From the NCBI GenBank assembly GCA_026770615.1, contig MU631362.1, positions 137,160-169,586 on the forward strand: a stretch of 32,427 nt of DNA, written 5' to 3'. Below the pieces are notes generated by a model, which worked only from the letters and a program-made list of their open reading frames with translations, was not told the origin of the DNA and ran no database searches. Made by a program: the position numbers and the translations under genes. This DNA comes from Pavlovales sp. CCMP2436 (Eukaryota; Haptophyta; Pavlovophyceae; Pavlovales). Positions 8,316 through 17,000 of the stretch are shown here, piece after piece; the stretch's first letter is position 1, and each line of letters begins with the position of its first letter.

Positions 8316-8797
8316 TATGATTGGTGGTTCTGGCCGTGCGATCCACGATGGTGGATGGAAAGTTTTTTTACTACATTCTCGTTACAAAAAAATATCTTAT
8401 ATTCATATGTTTCAAAATATACGAGACATTGTGGCCGGTAAGCTCCACGATGGCGGAAAAAAAATTATATTACCTAGGTAAAAAACTTTTTATTTTTATT
8501 TTTATTTTTACTCGATGTATATTTATACTGAAAATATCATGCGGTGAAGTATCTGCAGGATGGAAGGTAGGTAGCTCCTCGGTTCTGAGCGACGAGGCCT
8601 GCGCATAAATATCGCATACATATCTAAGACAAATAACGCAACAGCTGTAACAGCAGCGTTATTATAGTGACTTGTACAGCATCCGCGCGCCATTCTCGGC
8701 GTCTTGCTCTACGCTTAAGGCTGCGAATCCTGGGTCCTGACTTTAAAGCTGCAGCAAAGGTTAAACACGTTACACAACCTCCGACTACATCTTCAAG

Positions 8798-8885
8798 TAC
8801 ACCGCCCTCACGCCGAAGTACATCGCCCTCGGCGTCACGAATATCGACCAGTATGTTCCCGTATATAAATATTTTCTCTCGGAAA
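8798..8885 (+). other. Exon-like fragment with a consensus donor
   Basis: Between an acceptor-like CATCTTCAAG and GTAAGT (8886-8891) one frame reads YTALTPKYIALGVTNIDQ and on to YKYFLSE, with codon choice unlike the flanking repeats. The frame upstream is closed by TAA near 8763. I do not recognise the protein. It is probably an exon relic or one exon of a gene I cannot assemble. Confidence 0.3.
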
Positions 8886-9194
8886 GTAAGTACGCTCGGC
8901 GAGACACGTGATACGTTGTACAGCGCTGCCCAGGTTATTTGGCAGCTTTGCGTTTTTTGTGCTTAATTTTCCGTTTTTTTCCAATTTTTTTTTGGCTAGG
9001 TCGGTTTAAGCTCATTGGTCGATCTAAGTCGGTTTAAGCTACATTGAAAACGCAATAGATATTACTGGTCGATCCAAGACCCCCCATTATGTTATGATGT
9101 TATTATGTTAGGGCTGCGGCGGCCGAGGCGCGGCCGAGGCGGGGTGTGGGGGCCGGGGCGCACACACTCACATCCTTTGGTGTGAGTGCTGGTG

Positions 9195-9290
9195 CATGAG
9201 GGTTTGGGTCGATCGCTCGACCTCAGCCTGACGTCGACCAAGCCAGTGACTGAACAACACCTGTTGAACCATGCTGAGCCGCTAATATAT
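9195..9290 (-). repeat. GCTCAGCATGGTTCAACAGG repeat next to (TA)n, variant B
   Basis: Reverse-complement copy ending in CCATGCTGAGCCGCTAATATATAT. It includes GTCGACGTCAGGCTGAGGTC (in reverse) and extends on the left into the same GC-rich sequence found at 14700-14800. Confidence 0.8.
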
Positions 9291-9298
9291 ATTACTAA

Positions 9299-9460
9299 TA
9301 GGGATTCATGCTGGCGTCTGACTGTTCTGAATGTTTTGCTGGTCTGAGCGCTGCGTCGTCCATTGCCTGCTGCGTGCCTTAGTCGGCTGCGCTGGCTTGG
9401 GCGCCACCGCGCGTGCCGATAGATCTCCGGTAGTGTGCCCGGGCAAGGGCGTTTAGGGAG
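9299..9460 (+). repeat. Dispersed repeat, GGTCTGAGCGCTGCGTC family
   Basis: Runs from ATAGGGATTCATGCTGGCGT through GCCTGCTGCGTGCCTTAGTC to GTGTGCCCGGGCAAGGGCGT. Also at 15925-16115 (reverse) and 19266-19335 (partial), and split by the copia insertion at 23428-23502 / 30223-30250. Confidence 0.85.
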
Positions 9461-9499
9461 ATGATCTGCTGGTTGCTGTTTGTCGTGTTCCCACGCTGG

Positions 9500-11010
9500 G
9501 CAGCGATCATGTATGTTATGTTATGATGCCACGTCTACCGCCTGGGGCGCAGTCTCTGCGTCTAGGAGGCCCCGGGTGTCAGCGTCTGAGCGTCACTCTG
9601 TTGAGTTCCAGCGTCACCTTGCGGTAATACCAAAACGCCGACTGAGCTCCGAAGCAGGCGAGTTCATTTCGGGTATGGATTAAGATAGGTTTCACTGCGG
9701 TGTCTCGCCCCACGCAGCGACGCAGTCCACATTGCGCCGAATGACAGTGTAAGACATCGGGTAGCCCATTGCAATGCCGAAGAATGCCCGCAGATGCCAG
9801 TTGCGAGAGGACGAGTCGTCGGGCTGAGGGCTGTACGTCAAATAGCAGCACTAGATCCGGGATCCGGGAGAGCGCCCGGCTTCCATCGTTGGTGGGGTAT
9901 CGACGTCATCTTCTAGTCGGAAAGCACGTGCGGCATCTTCTGTTGCGCGTGCAAGTGGTGCTGCTGTGTTGGCCGTCAGCGCGGATTGAGAGTCCGAGCT
10001 GTTCTGCATGGCGATCTGCTCTGCACGGTATTTCAGCACCAGATTGGTCAGCGAGGAATCAGTCGACGGTGGATCGGGCCGTCGACGTGTGTTGGAAGTG
10101 GCGCCTCCTTCCCCCCCATCTCACTGTTCCGTAAAAATGCGGCTCGCAGCGTGCCGAAGAGCCTGTATCTTGATGCCGCCATTCAGTTGCTGACATCAAG
10201 GTCCAGGGAGGTCGCGCAAGTGGTGCCGCTGAAGCCTTGGGATCGTCTTCGTCTGCTCCATCGCCTGGTGCATCGCTCTGGGCGATCGGGCGGAATGCAG
10301 CTTCTCCACAGAGGTCGGTGCGCCGCCCGCTCGTCGATCTGTGGCGAGACGACGCGTCACATTTTTCGCGTAAAGAAGTTATTAGTGACGGCGAACAGTC
10401 ACGTCATAACCCTCTCCGCGTTACGTTATCTGGTGCAAAAAAAAACTCAAAAAGTTTGGAACTCGCGCAAAAAAAAACGCAAAGCGGCAAATTAACTTGG
10501 GCAGCAAAAATCTGAAGTATTGGTATCGAGACTTTCTCGCAGGAGAAACACTTTCCGGCCCAAATTCGCCGAGACCCCCCCCCATTCCGAACGTCAAGGC
10601 AAACGCAGCACCTGCGCAACCGCCGAAGCAACCGAAGCCACCTGTTGATCCATGCTGAGCCTCTAATATATATAGCAACCGAAGCCAGATGCTTCGGATC
10701 TCGGGCTCAGTTAATGCTGCAATTTGACAGCCCTCGGCCCGACGACTCGCCACCTCGCAACTGGCATCTGCGGGCTTCCTGATAACTTACACTGTCATGC
10801 GGCGCAATGTGGACTGCGTCGCAGCGTGAGGCGAGACACTGCAGTGGAACCTATCTTCAACCAAACCCGAAACGAAATCGCCTGCTTCGGAGCGCATTTT
10901 GGTATCACCGCAAGGTGACGCTGAAACTTAATAGAGTGACGCTCAGATGCTGACACCCGGGGCCACCTGGATGCAGAAACTGCGCCCCAGGCGGTAGAAG
11001 TGGCATTGTA
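9500..11010. mobile_element. 1.5-kb foldback: inverted CTGGGGCGCAG repeats around coding-like DNA
   Basis: The plus-oriented arm 9500-9870 and the minus-oriented arm 10680-11010 are long inverted copies (about 300 bp), also sharing the inner stretch GCCAGTTGCGAG, GAGTCGTCGGGC and GAGGGCTGT. The enclosed 9870-10680 has codon-like frames on both strands (minus: YRAEQIAMQNSSDSQSALTA; plus: SLYLDAAIQLLTSRSREVAQ), so the true strand is not settled. A small TA-adjacent repeat copy (about 10640-10675) lies inside. I cannot identify the cargo. Confidence 0.5.
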
Positions 11011-11152
11011 ACATAATATAACATCGTGACATCGCGTGGGTCAACGCACTTCGACACAATGGGTGACCGCTGATCTCCTATGGACACGACCTAACCCGCG
11101 AGCGCAACAACGTGGGCAAGTAACCGGCTAAGCGCTAGTTGGCATTTGCGTA

Positions 11153-11882
11153 CAGGGGATCGCGGGCGCAATAAGAAACCGCAACGTTAAGGAACTAGGG
11201 AGTGTGAAAAAAGTTTATCGCTTCAGTCTTGTGCTTTGTTTTAAATGGAGCGGCGGTTATTTGCCTTTTAAGAAGGAAGACATTAACTCGATTCTGGCTT
11301 GAAGGCCAAAATGGCCCTCAAGACAAAACGCGTTCTGCCTCGCTTCCGCCTCGCGCTTGGCGAGCGAGGAGCGCTCGGACCGGGCGGCGCAGACCACGAT
11401 CCTGGGCCAAACGACCTCGACGTGCCCGTTTCCTCAATTGAGCGCGTCGTGTCGAGCGATCACATGGTGGCGCGCTGCTGCGCGAGAGGCGAATCCACCG
11501 TTTGGGCGCTCGCATCGACTCCTCGAGACGAAAGCGCGAGGCGACGAGCGGTGGAGCGCGTCAAGACCCCGCCCGTTCTCGAGCACTCGAGCCCGGATGT
11601 CTACCCCGTCTACCAATCGCATGGGTCTGCGTGGAGATCTCCTCGTCGGCAGCAGCCCTCTGCGAGGCTGTTCTGGACGAGCTTCCTCATCGTGCTGAAC
11701 TTTGCGTTTCGTTTGAAATACGGCGCGCTCAGAGCAAAAGATAAGACTGAAGCTTTCACACTCCCTACTTGCACACTTCAATCGTAATTTACGCAATTTT
11801 AAACCATTGTTTGTATGTATTTTGCTCAGAAACTGAGCCTCAGCCTTAAACATTCGCCGTTCTTATTGCCCGCGATCCCCTG
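11153..11882. mobile_element. TA-flanked CAGGGGATCGCGGGC element interrupted by a second element
   Basis: TA at 11151-11152 and 11883-11884. The left end CAGGGGATCGCGGGCGCAAT and the right end TTATTGCCCGCGATCCCCTG are inverted. Removing the nested element (11198-11765 plus one TA) leaves about 160 bp, the canonical size of the simple copies, which confirms the nesting. Confidence 0.85.
11198..11765. mobile_element. Nested TIR element (GGGAGTGTGAAA) carrying gene-like DNA
   Basis: The ends GGGAGTGTGAAA and TTTCACACTCCC are perfect, with further subterminal pairing (GCTTCAGTCTT). TA at 11196-11197 and 11766-11767 is the target duplication. The interior (about 11300-11700) is GC-rich and codon-like on the plus strand in more than one frame (for example LASEERSDRAAQTTILGQ and VCVEISSSAAALCEAVLDEL), as expected for a captured fragment of an intron-containing or frame-damaged gene. 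There is no transposase. Confidence 0.7.
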
Positions 11883-11890
11883 TATTTCAA

Positions 11891-11985
11891 CGAGCCGTGG
11901 ATGGGCAAGCTCAGGGCGCCGACGACGATAAAGGCGCGCAACACGCTTCTCGGGCTCATGCGCAAGGAGCTCGGAGTGATCGTGG
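11891..11985 (+). other. Coding-like fragment cut off by the assembly gap
   Basis: Directly after the transposon end, one plus frame reads NEPWMGKLRAPTTIKARNTL and LGLMRKELGVIV up to the Ns, with strong GC-third codons. It is probably an exon, and the transposon may have landed at its edge. I do not recognise the family. Confidence 0.35.
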
Positions 11986-12214
11986 NNNNNNNNNNNNNNN
12001 NNNNNNNNNNNNNNNNNNNNNNNNNNNNNNNNNNNNNNNNNNNNNNNNNNNNNNNNNNNNNNNNNNNNNNNNNNNNNNNNNNNNNNNNNNNNNNNNNNNN
12101 NNNNNNNNNNNNNNNNNNNNNNNNNNNNNNNNNNNNNNNNNNNNNNNNNNNNNNNNNNNNNNNNNNNNNNNNNNNNNNNNNNNNNNNNNNNNNNNNNNNN
12201 NNNNNNNNNNNNNN
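11986..12214. other. Assembly gap (Ns)
   Basis: 229 unknown bases, followed directly by a poly-G run, so the join may be repeat-driven. Confidence 1.
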
Positions 12215-12351
12215 GGGGGGGGAACCGGTGGCAATTGCTACGAGTTCACCACCAACCTCACCTATACCACCACCATCCCTGCTGCCAGGACTAACGTCTG
12301 ACGTCAACCAAGTCAGTGAGTGAAGAACACCTGTTGAACCATGCTAAGCCG

Positions 12352-12396
<45 letters not shown>
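12215..12396 (-). repeat. GCTCAGCATGGTTCAACAGG repeat, variant A, with (TA)n
   Basis: From poly-G through GGTGGCAATTGCTACGAGTT, ACCACCACCATCCCTGCTGC and GACTAACGTCTGACGTCAAC to CCATGCTAAGCCGC, then a (TA)n tract to about 12396. The open frames across it are repeat-derived. Confidence 0.85.
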
Positions 12397-12397
<1 letters not shown>

Positions 12398-12404
12398 ACG
12401 AGCA

Positions 12405-12605
12405 GGGACATGGCCGTAAAAGACTACAGCAAGGAGTCCTACCGGACGTGCAACCCATCTTCAAGAACCCAAACGAAATCGTATGTAGTTTCTCGGAGTT
12501 AAGTCGGCGCTTTGGTACCACTGCAAGGTGACGCTAAAGCTCAACAGAGTGACGCTCAGACGCTGTCACACGGGGCCACCTAATCGCATAGACTACGCCC
12601 CATGC
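12405..12605 (-). repeat. CTGGGGCGCAG family, copy 4 (reverse, diverged)
   Basis: Contains GGTACCACTGCAAGGTGACG, AGAGTGACGCTCAGACGCTG and GGGGCCACCT in the same order as the reverse of 4443-4742. It is cut on its right by the TIR element that follows. Confidence 0.75.
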
Positions 12606-12606
12606 G

Positions 12607-13250
12607 ATAGAGGGGGGCATCATACGGCTAGACCCCTGAGGCGGATCCTATTCAAACCTATTCAATAGGCAAGGTATACGCTGTCGCCGTTTGTCTCTAG
12701 TTTGTTCTTTAGAGCTGAGGCTTGGAGGGTATGGTCTCAAGAGGCTAATAAAAAGCCTCGACCCGTCAGAACCTCCTCAATAACTACTTCAATATTACCA
12801 TATAAATGCAGATTTCGACTAAAAAAACATTCCTATTGAATGGGCAAATTTCAGGAGGTACCAATAGGCACGATTCAGTGGGTGTTCTGGGCGGCGTGGG
12901 GAGCGAGCGACACCCTTGCATATAGCCTCCAGCGTGGCCGAGGTGCAGGTGATACCGCTCATCGAGTCATTGATGGCAAGCGGCCTCTCGGCGAGCGGCT
13001 CAGGCTCAAGCGGCAGCGACGTAGAGTCAGCGTCTGCCATGCTAAAAATTTCGAAAGTTTCATAATAGGCCACCGGGAGGTTGCATCGTCAATCTGATTG
13101 AATCCTGGCTATCCCCATGTCGTGGCGTCCACGGCAATGCGCGGTGACCCTAGGTGTCCGACGCGCAGTGCGTTGGCTACAGCGTGTTGAATGCAGCCTA
13201 TTAAATAGCTTAAAAAGCTGGTTATATAGGCTCAGGGGTCTAGCCGCATA
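12607..13250. mobile_element. TIR element (CGGCTAGACCCCTGAG) with coding-like interior
   Basis: CGGCTAGACCCCTGAG at about 12611-12626 is inverted at 13229-13244, and weaker pairing continues inward for about 65 bp (TATTCAATAGG / TATTTAATAGG-like). The interior 12840-13070 holds a minus frame reading MADADSTSLPLEPEPLAERP and SGITCTSATLEAICKG, followed by a possible GGTGTC donor. It looks like a captured exon; there is no transposase. Confidence 0.55.
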
Positions 13251-13267
13251 GCATATTTGGCGTAACG

Positions 13268-13355
13268 CGTAGGAGCCTGCGTCGGAGCGCTAATATCAGC
13301 TTGACTTGAACTTGGAACACTACCAGCCAGAAACCCCCTACATTAACGTAATCCA
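13268..13355 (+). repeat. Dispersed repeat, GCGTCGGAGCGCTAA family
   Basis: GCGTCGGAGCGCTAATATCAG ... TGACTTGAACTTG ... CCCCTACATTAA is repeated at 16694-16780 with the same spacing. Confidence 0.75.
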
Positions 13356-13546
13356 CCACCACCACCGCCTTTTTGTAAGCCATACAGCAGCGCCTGGTGG
13401 GACAATCCACCCAAGGCTTCTAGGATACCTCAAAAAACCCTACGGAGAATCGCGGGCAATATGAGAAGCGCGATATTTTTTGGGTCGAGGCTTAGTTTCT
13501 TAGAAAAATTATATACAAACAATGGCGTTTAATTTTGCTTAAAGTA

Positions 13547-13712
13547 CAGGGGATCGCGGGCAATAAGAACGGCGCTTTTTGAGGCTGAGGCTGAGTTTCT
13601 TAGCAAATTACATACAAACAATTGTTAAACTTTGGTTAAATTTACTATTGAAGGGCAAAAAAAGAAGCTCAGTTTCTTAACACGACGGTTTCTTATTGCT
13701 TGCGATCCCCTG
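13547..13712. mobile_element. Complete 166-bp CAGGGGATCGCGGGC MITE (best copy)
   Basis: TA at 13545-13546 and 13713-13714. The ends CAGGGGATCGCGGGCAATAA and TTATTGCTTGCGATCCCCTG are inverted, followed by GAGGCTGAGTTTCTTA and its partner AAGCTCAGTTTCTTAA. The TA target and short inverted ends suggest a Tc1/mariner-like family or another TA-inserting superfamily. It has no ORF and needs a transposase in trans. Confidence 0.9.
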
Positions 13713-13722
13713 TACTGTAAAG

Positions 13723-13848
13723 TATGGTCTCGATGATAGAGGTGGACGACGTGAACAAATTAGCCGGGACGTGTTTCGTGGAGGCTTGTTTGCCGTTCCG
13801 CCGGGAAAACGTACAGGCGGCCCAAAGGGACGGCCGCCGCGACGGCGC
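13723..13848 (+). other. Coding-like fragment between transposon copies
   Basis: One plus frame reads MVSMIEVDDVNKLAGTCF and VEACLPFRRENVQAAQ before TGA near 13848. An alternative frame stays open for 156 residues but runs through the transposon end and the introner-like fragment, so it is unlikely to be real. Family unknown. Confidence 0.25.
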
Positions 13849-14005
13849 CTGATTCCTCCTCATGGGCGAGAGTACAGCAGTGAGCTGGAGACGGCCACGC
13901 TGCGAGGCATGGTCGCGCTGCTACAGGCGCAACGCCGCGTTGCAAAACGCGAAGGGGGGCACTGGCAATTCCTCCCGCCCGTCCTTCTCCACAGAGGGAT
14001 ATTCC

Positions 14006-14125
14006 GTGGTGGGGACGGTATCCGTGGGCTTGAGCAAAGGCGGTCCATTGGCCTGAGTGCTTCTCAGCGTTTGGGTCTGGTGGAGACCTGCTTGGGAGCG
14101 GACGTTAATTTAGAAAGTTACACAC
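14006..14125 (-). repeat. Introner-like fragment, 5' half only
   Basis: In minus orientation it reads GTGTGTAACTTTCTAAATTA, ACGTCCG, CAGGTCTCCACCAGACCC, CGCTGAGAAGCACTC and ATACCGTCCCCACC, matching the 5' half of the intron at 3282-3482. It lacks the 3' half. Confidence 0.7.
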
Positions 14126-14462
14126 TATGGAAGGTAGGGCACACAAAACGAGGCTTGCGTTCTTAACGTTACGGCTTCTTATTGCAAGTGACCCCCTGTA
14201 CTTATCTCCCGCCTAGGACGCCCGCCTCAGGCACCCCGCTGGAAGTTCCCCGGTCGCCGGCGGCGAAATATTTTGGTGAGCTATTCCTTCTAGAATTACT
14301 TCTCTAGAGGCCTTCCTAGACGATTTTACGCAGTTTGACGAACGATTCAAGGTGTTTATTTGCACCTGTGGCACCTCCGTCACCGCCCACCCCCGGCTCC
14401 CAAATGCCCAAATTTCCTCTGGTCCTCTAGCTGAAGAACGTAGTGGCTGTACTTCCTACAGT

Positions 14463-14496
14463 GTATGAACCATGCTGAGCCGCTATATATATATAT

Positions 14497-14542
<46 letters not shown>

Positions 14543-14625
14543 GCTCAGCATGGTTCAACAGGTGTTGTTCACTCACTGACTTGGTCGACGTCAGACGTTA
14601 GTCCTGGCAGCAGGGTTATATATAT
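14463..14625. repeat. Two inverted GCTCAGCATGG copies around a (TA)n tract
   Basis: TGAACCATGCTGAGCCGC (14464-14481) faces GTGGCTCAGCATGGTTCAAC across about 55 bp of TA repeats. The right copy (variant A) continues to CTTGGTCGACGTCAGACGTT and CCTGGCAGCAGGG, then another TA run. Confidence 0.85.
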
Positions 14626-14627
14626 AT

Positions 14628-14807
14628 ATTAGCGGTTCAGCATGGTTCAACAGGTGTTGTTCAGTCACTGGCTTGGTCGACGTCAGGCTGAAGTCGAGCG
14701 ATCGACCCAAACCTCATGCACCAGCACTCACACCAAAAGGTGTGAGTGTGTGCGCCCCGGCCCCACGCCCCGCCTCGGCCGCGCCTCGGCCGCCGCAGCC
14801 CTGCCAT
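14628..14807 (+). repeat. GCTCAGCATGGTTCAACAGG repeat, variant B, extended
   Basis: AGCGGTTCAGCATGGTTCAA through GTCGAGCGATCGACCC to CACACCAAAAGGTGTGAG (a hairpin) and a GC-rich tail matching the reverse of 9110-9285. Confidence 0.8.
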
Positions 14808-15500
14808 GGCGGCCGCAGGGAGCAGCATCGTCTTCGTAGCCTTGGTAGCCTTGAGCGGCGTCTCCGTGTGCGGCCCGCCGCCGCGCGCAGCAGCGCCCTC
14901 CGCAAGCGCGCGACGAACATTCACTTGAGGACCCGAGCGAGACGGGTGGTCGAGAGGTGCCAGCGGGTACCTCAAGTGAACAGCATCTCGACGCTGCGAG
15001 CGCGCACACTGCGGCGGCCGCAGGAAGCAGCATCGTCGTCGTAGCCTTGGTAGCCTTAAGCGGCGTCTCCGCGTGCGGCCCGCTGCCGCGCGCAGCAGCG
15101 CCCACCGCAGCGCGCGACGCACATCCACTTGAGGACCCGAGCGAGACGGGTGGTCGAGAGGTGCCAGCGAGTACCTCGAGTGGACAGCATCGCGCCTGTG
15201 CGAGCGCGCACACTGCGGCGGCTGCAGGGAGCAGCATCATCGTCGTAGCCTTGGTAGCCTTGAGCGGCGTCTCCGCGTACGGCCCGCCGCCGCGCGCAGC
15301 AGCGCCCACCGCAGCGCGCAACGCACATCCACTTGAGGACCCGAGCGAAACGGGTGGTCAAGAGGTGCCAGCGAGTACCTCGAGTGGACAGCATCGCGCC
15401 TGTGCGAGCGCGCACACTGCGGTGGCCGCAGGAAGCAGCATCGTCGTCGTAGCCTTGGTAGCCTTGAGCGGCGTCTCCGCGTGCTGCTCGCCACCGCGCG
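14808..15500 (+). repeat. 204-bp minisatellite encoding repeated hydrophobic segments
   Basis: About 3.5 tandem units of ~204 bp begin near 14811, 15015, 15219 and 15424 (GCAGGRAGCAGCATCRTCGTC). Because 204 is divisible by three, a 253-residue frame (14957-15718) stays open through three units of 68 residues. Each has a signal-peptide-like core (GSSIVVVALVALSGVSACG), then PRAAAPTAAR, HPLEDPSETGG and VPASTSSGQHR. The first unit (ATG 14805) is in another frame and ends early. Expression is unproven. The array is bounded by TA-adjacent repeats, and the frame runs into (TA)n at its 3' end, which argues for a fortuitous ORF, although a repeat protein is possible. Confidence 0.7.
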
Positions 15501-15650
15501 AAACAGCGCCCGTCACAGCACGTGACAGAAGCAATAGCATGGTGGCGAAGAGCAACATCATGGTGGCGAGCCAGGCAGCGCCCCCCTCGGGGGGCGCAGT
15601 TGCAGCTGCACGCTTGCGCAGCACAGGGAGCAGCGGGGCTGCGATGGCGG

Positions 15651-15860
15651 AAGGTATATATATATATATATGTATATATATAAGGTATATATATATAGAT
15701 ATATATATACATATATAGCGGCTCAGCATGGTTCAACAGGTGTTGTTCACTCACTGACTTGGTCGACGTCAGACGTTAGTCCCGGCAGCAGGGATGGTGG
15801 TGGTAGATGTGAGGTTGGTGGTGAACTCGTAGCAATTGCCACAGGTTCTCCCCCCCCTAA
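15651..15860 (+). repeat. (TA)n followed by GCTCAGCATGG repeat, variant A, full length
   Basis: TA/TG-rich tract 15651-15716, then CGGCTCAGCATGGTTCAACA to GGCAGCAGGGATGGTGGTGG, TGAGGTTGGTGGTGAACTCG, AGCAATTGCCACAGGTTC and poly-C. It defines the ~140-bp full unit. Confidence 0.85.
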
Positions 15861-15870
15861 TATATATATT

Positions 15871-16115
15871 ATCGGCTCAGCATGATTCAACAGGTGTTGT
15901 TCAGTCACTGGCTTGGTCAGTGTATCTTTATATACGATTGAAGGGGGATTTAAACGCCCTTGCCCGGGCACACTACCGGAGATCCATCGGCACGCGCGGT
16001 GCCGCCCAAGCCAGCGCAGCCGACTAAGGCACGCAGCAGTTAATGGGCGACGCAGCGCTCAGACTAGCACAACATTCAGAACAGTCTGACGCCAGCTTGA
16101 ATCCCTTTCATAAAT
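15871..16115 (-). repeat. GCTCAGCATG repeat joined to the GGTCTGAGCGCTGCGTC family
   Basis: A short plus copy of the TA-adjacent repeat (15871-15920) is followed by the reverse of the 9299-9460 repeat (GGGCACACTACCGGAGATCC, GACTAAGGCACGCAGCAG, CAGAACAGTCTGACGCCAG). Confidence 0.8.
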
Positions 16116-16255
16116 ATATATCTTAGAAGCACTGAACCCACCGAGAAACTACAAGGTGTCGCAGGCAATAAGAACGGCGCTTTTCAGACTGAGGCTCAGT
16201 TTCGCATAGCAAATTACATATATAATATAACATTTCTTCGCCATCCTGAAACGGC

Positions 16256-16693
16256 CGGATCGAGCTGCCTCGCAAAGCTGTTGTACGCACTGCTATTGGC
16301 CACCTCCATCACGGACGCTTCATCTACTACCTCATCCACCGCGCCTCTGCGCAGTTACTCGCGCCATGCGCGCGCGAACAAGTTCATGGCATTCAAAACC
16401 CAAACCCGCCATCAAGTGGACTCGCTCGCGCTTGACGTCTCGGTTCCTTCGGCTCCCTCTTCAACCAGTCCTTCCACCGCGCCCCCGCGCTGCGGCCCGC
16501 ACCCTGCACGCGCAAACGAGCTCTCGACATTCAAAACCCCATCGCTTCCCAGCGATACGTCACCGGTGGGATCACCAATGGACTCGCTTGCTCGCGCACT
16601 GTCGGGCGGCCCCGCGTTGCGCAGCGACGCCAGCGCTTTGTTTTCGGCTTCCTCGTCATCCACCACTTCTACCAGCTCCCCACTTCGGCGTAG
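16256..16693 (+). pseudogene. Coding-like block inside the 951-bp element
   Basis: A plus frame of 146 codons with one internal TGA (16433-16435) and a terminal TAG (16691). The first part reads RIELPRKAVVRTAIGHLHHG and RFIYYLIHRASAQLLA. The second reads RLGSFGSLFNQSFHRA, QNPIASQRYVTGGITNG and FVFGFLVIHHFYQLPTSA. Aromatic and His content and codon choice are more protein-like than the alternative Ser/Thr-rich frames. I do not recognise it. The internal stop and its position between transposon arms suggest a captured, decaying gene fragment. Confidence 0.35.
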
Positions 16694-16774
16694 CACGTAA
16701 GAGTCTGCGTCGGAGCGCTAAGATCAGCCTGACTTGAACTTGATACGTACCGCCAGCCCGAACCCCCCTACATT

Positions 16775-16775
16775 A

Positions 16776-16810
<35 letters not shown>

Positions 16811-16815
16811 CATAC

Positions 16816-16876
<61 letters not shown>
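16775..16876. repeat. Compound (TA)n-(CA)n-(TA)n microsatellite
   Basis: TA/TG runs flank a pure CA block at about 16830-16860. Confidence 0.9.
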
Positions 16877-17000
16877 GCAGCTCAGCATGGTTCAACAGGT
16901 GTTGTTTACTCACTGACTTGGTCGACGTCAGACGTAGTCCTGGCAGCAGGAATGGTGGTGGTAGAGGTGAGGTTGGTGGTGAACTCGTAGCAATTGCCAC
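16877..17000 (+). repeat. GCTCAGCATGG repeat, variant A
   Basis: Again starts at the edge of a TA tract (CAGCTCAGCATGGTTCAACA) and ends at GTGAACTCGTAGCAATTGCC. Confidence 0.85.

Larger units (their letters stand above)
13443..14198. mobile_element. Possible large CAGGGG-type element containing a nested copy
   Basis: The left end after TA 13441-13442 (CGGAGAATCGCGGGCAATAT) and the right end before TA 14199-14200 (CTTCTTATTGCAAGTGACCCC) can be paired. They bracket a complete nested 166-bp copy, a coding-like stretch (about 13717-13980) and an introner-like fragment. The pairing is inferred from order; two independent half copies would look the same. Confidence 0.4.

Noticed and set aside
9195..9290. 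tRNA-derived SINE (GGTTCAAC resembles a B box)
   Set aside because: No A box at the right spacing and no tRNA fold; the match is too short.
11846..12323. Long ORFs across the N gap
   Set aside because: They are open only because Ns are read through; flanks are repeat and unrelated fragment.
12215..12360. Helitron 3' end (CTAA at the TA junction with a CAACACCTGTTG hairpin)
   Set aside because: The terminal tetranucleotide varies between copies and no TC 5' end was found; kept only as a TA-adjacent repeat.
13696..14166. 156-residue plus-strand ORF
   Set aside because: It runs through a transposon end and an introner-like fragment, so its length is fortuitous.
14463..16880. CRISPR array
   Set aside because: Repeats are tandem or dispersed without regular unique spacers, and the genome is eukaryotic.
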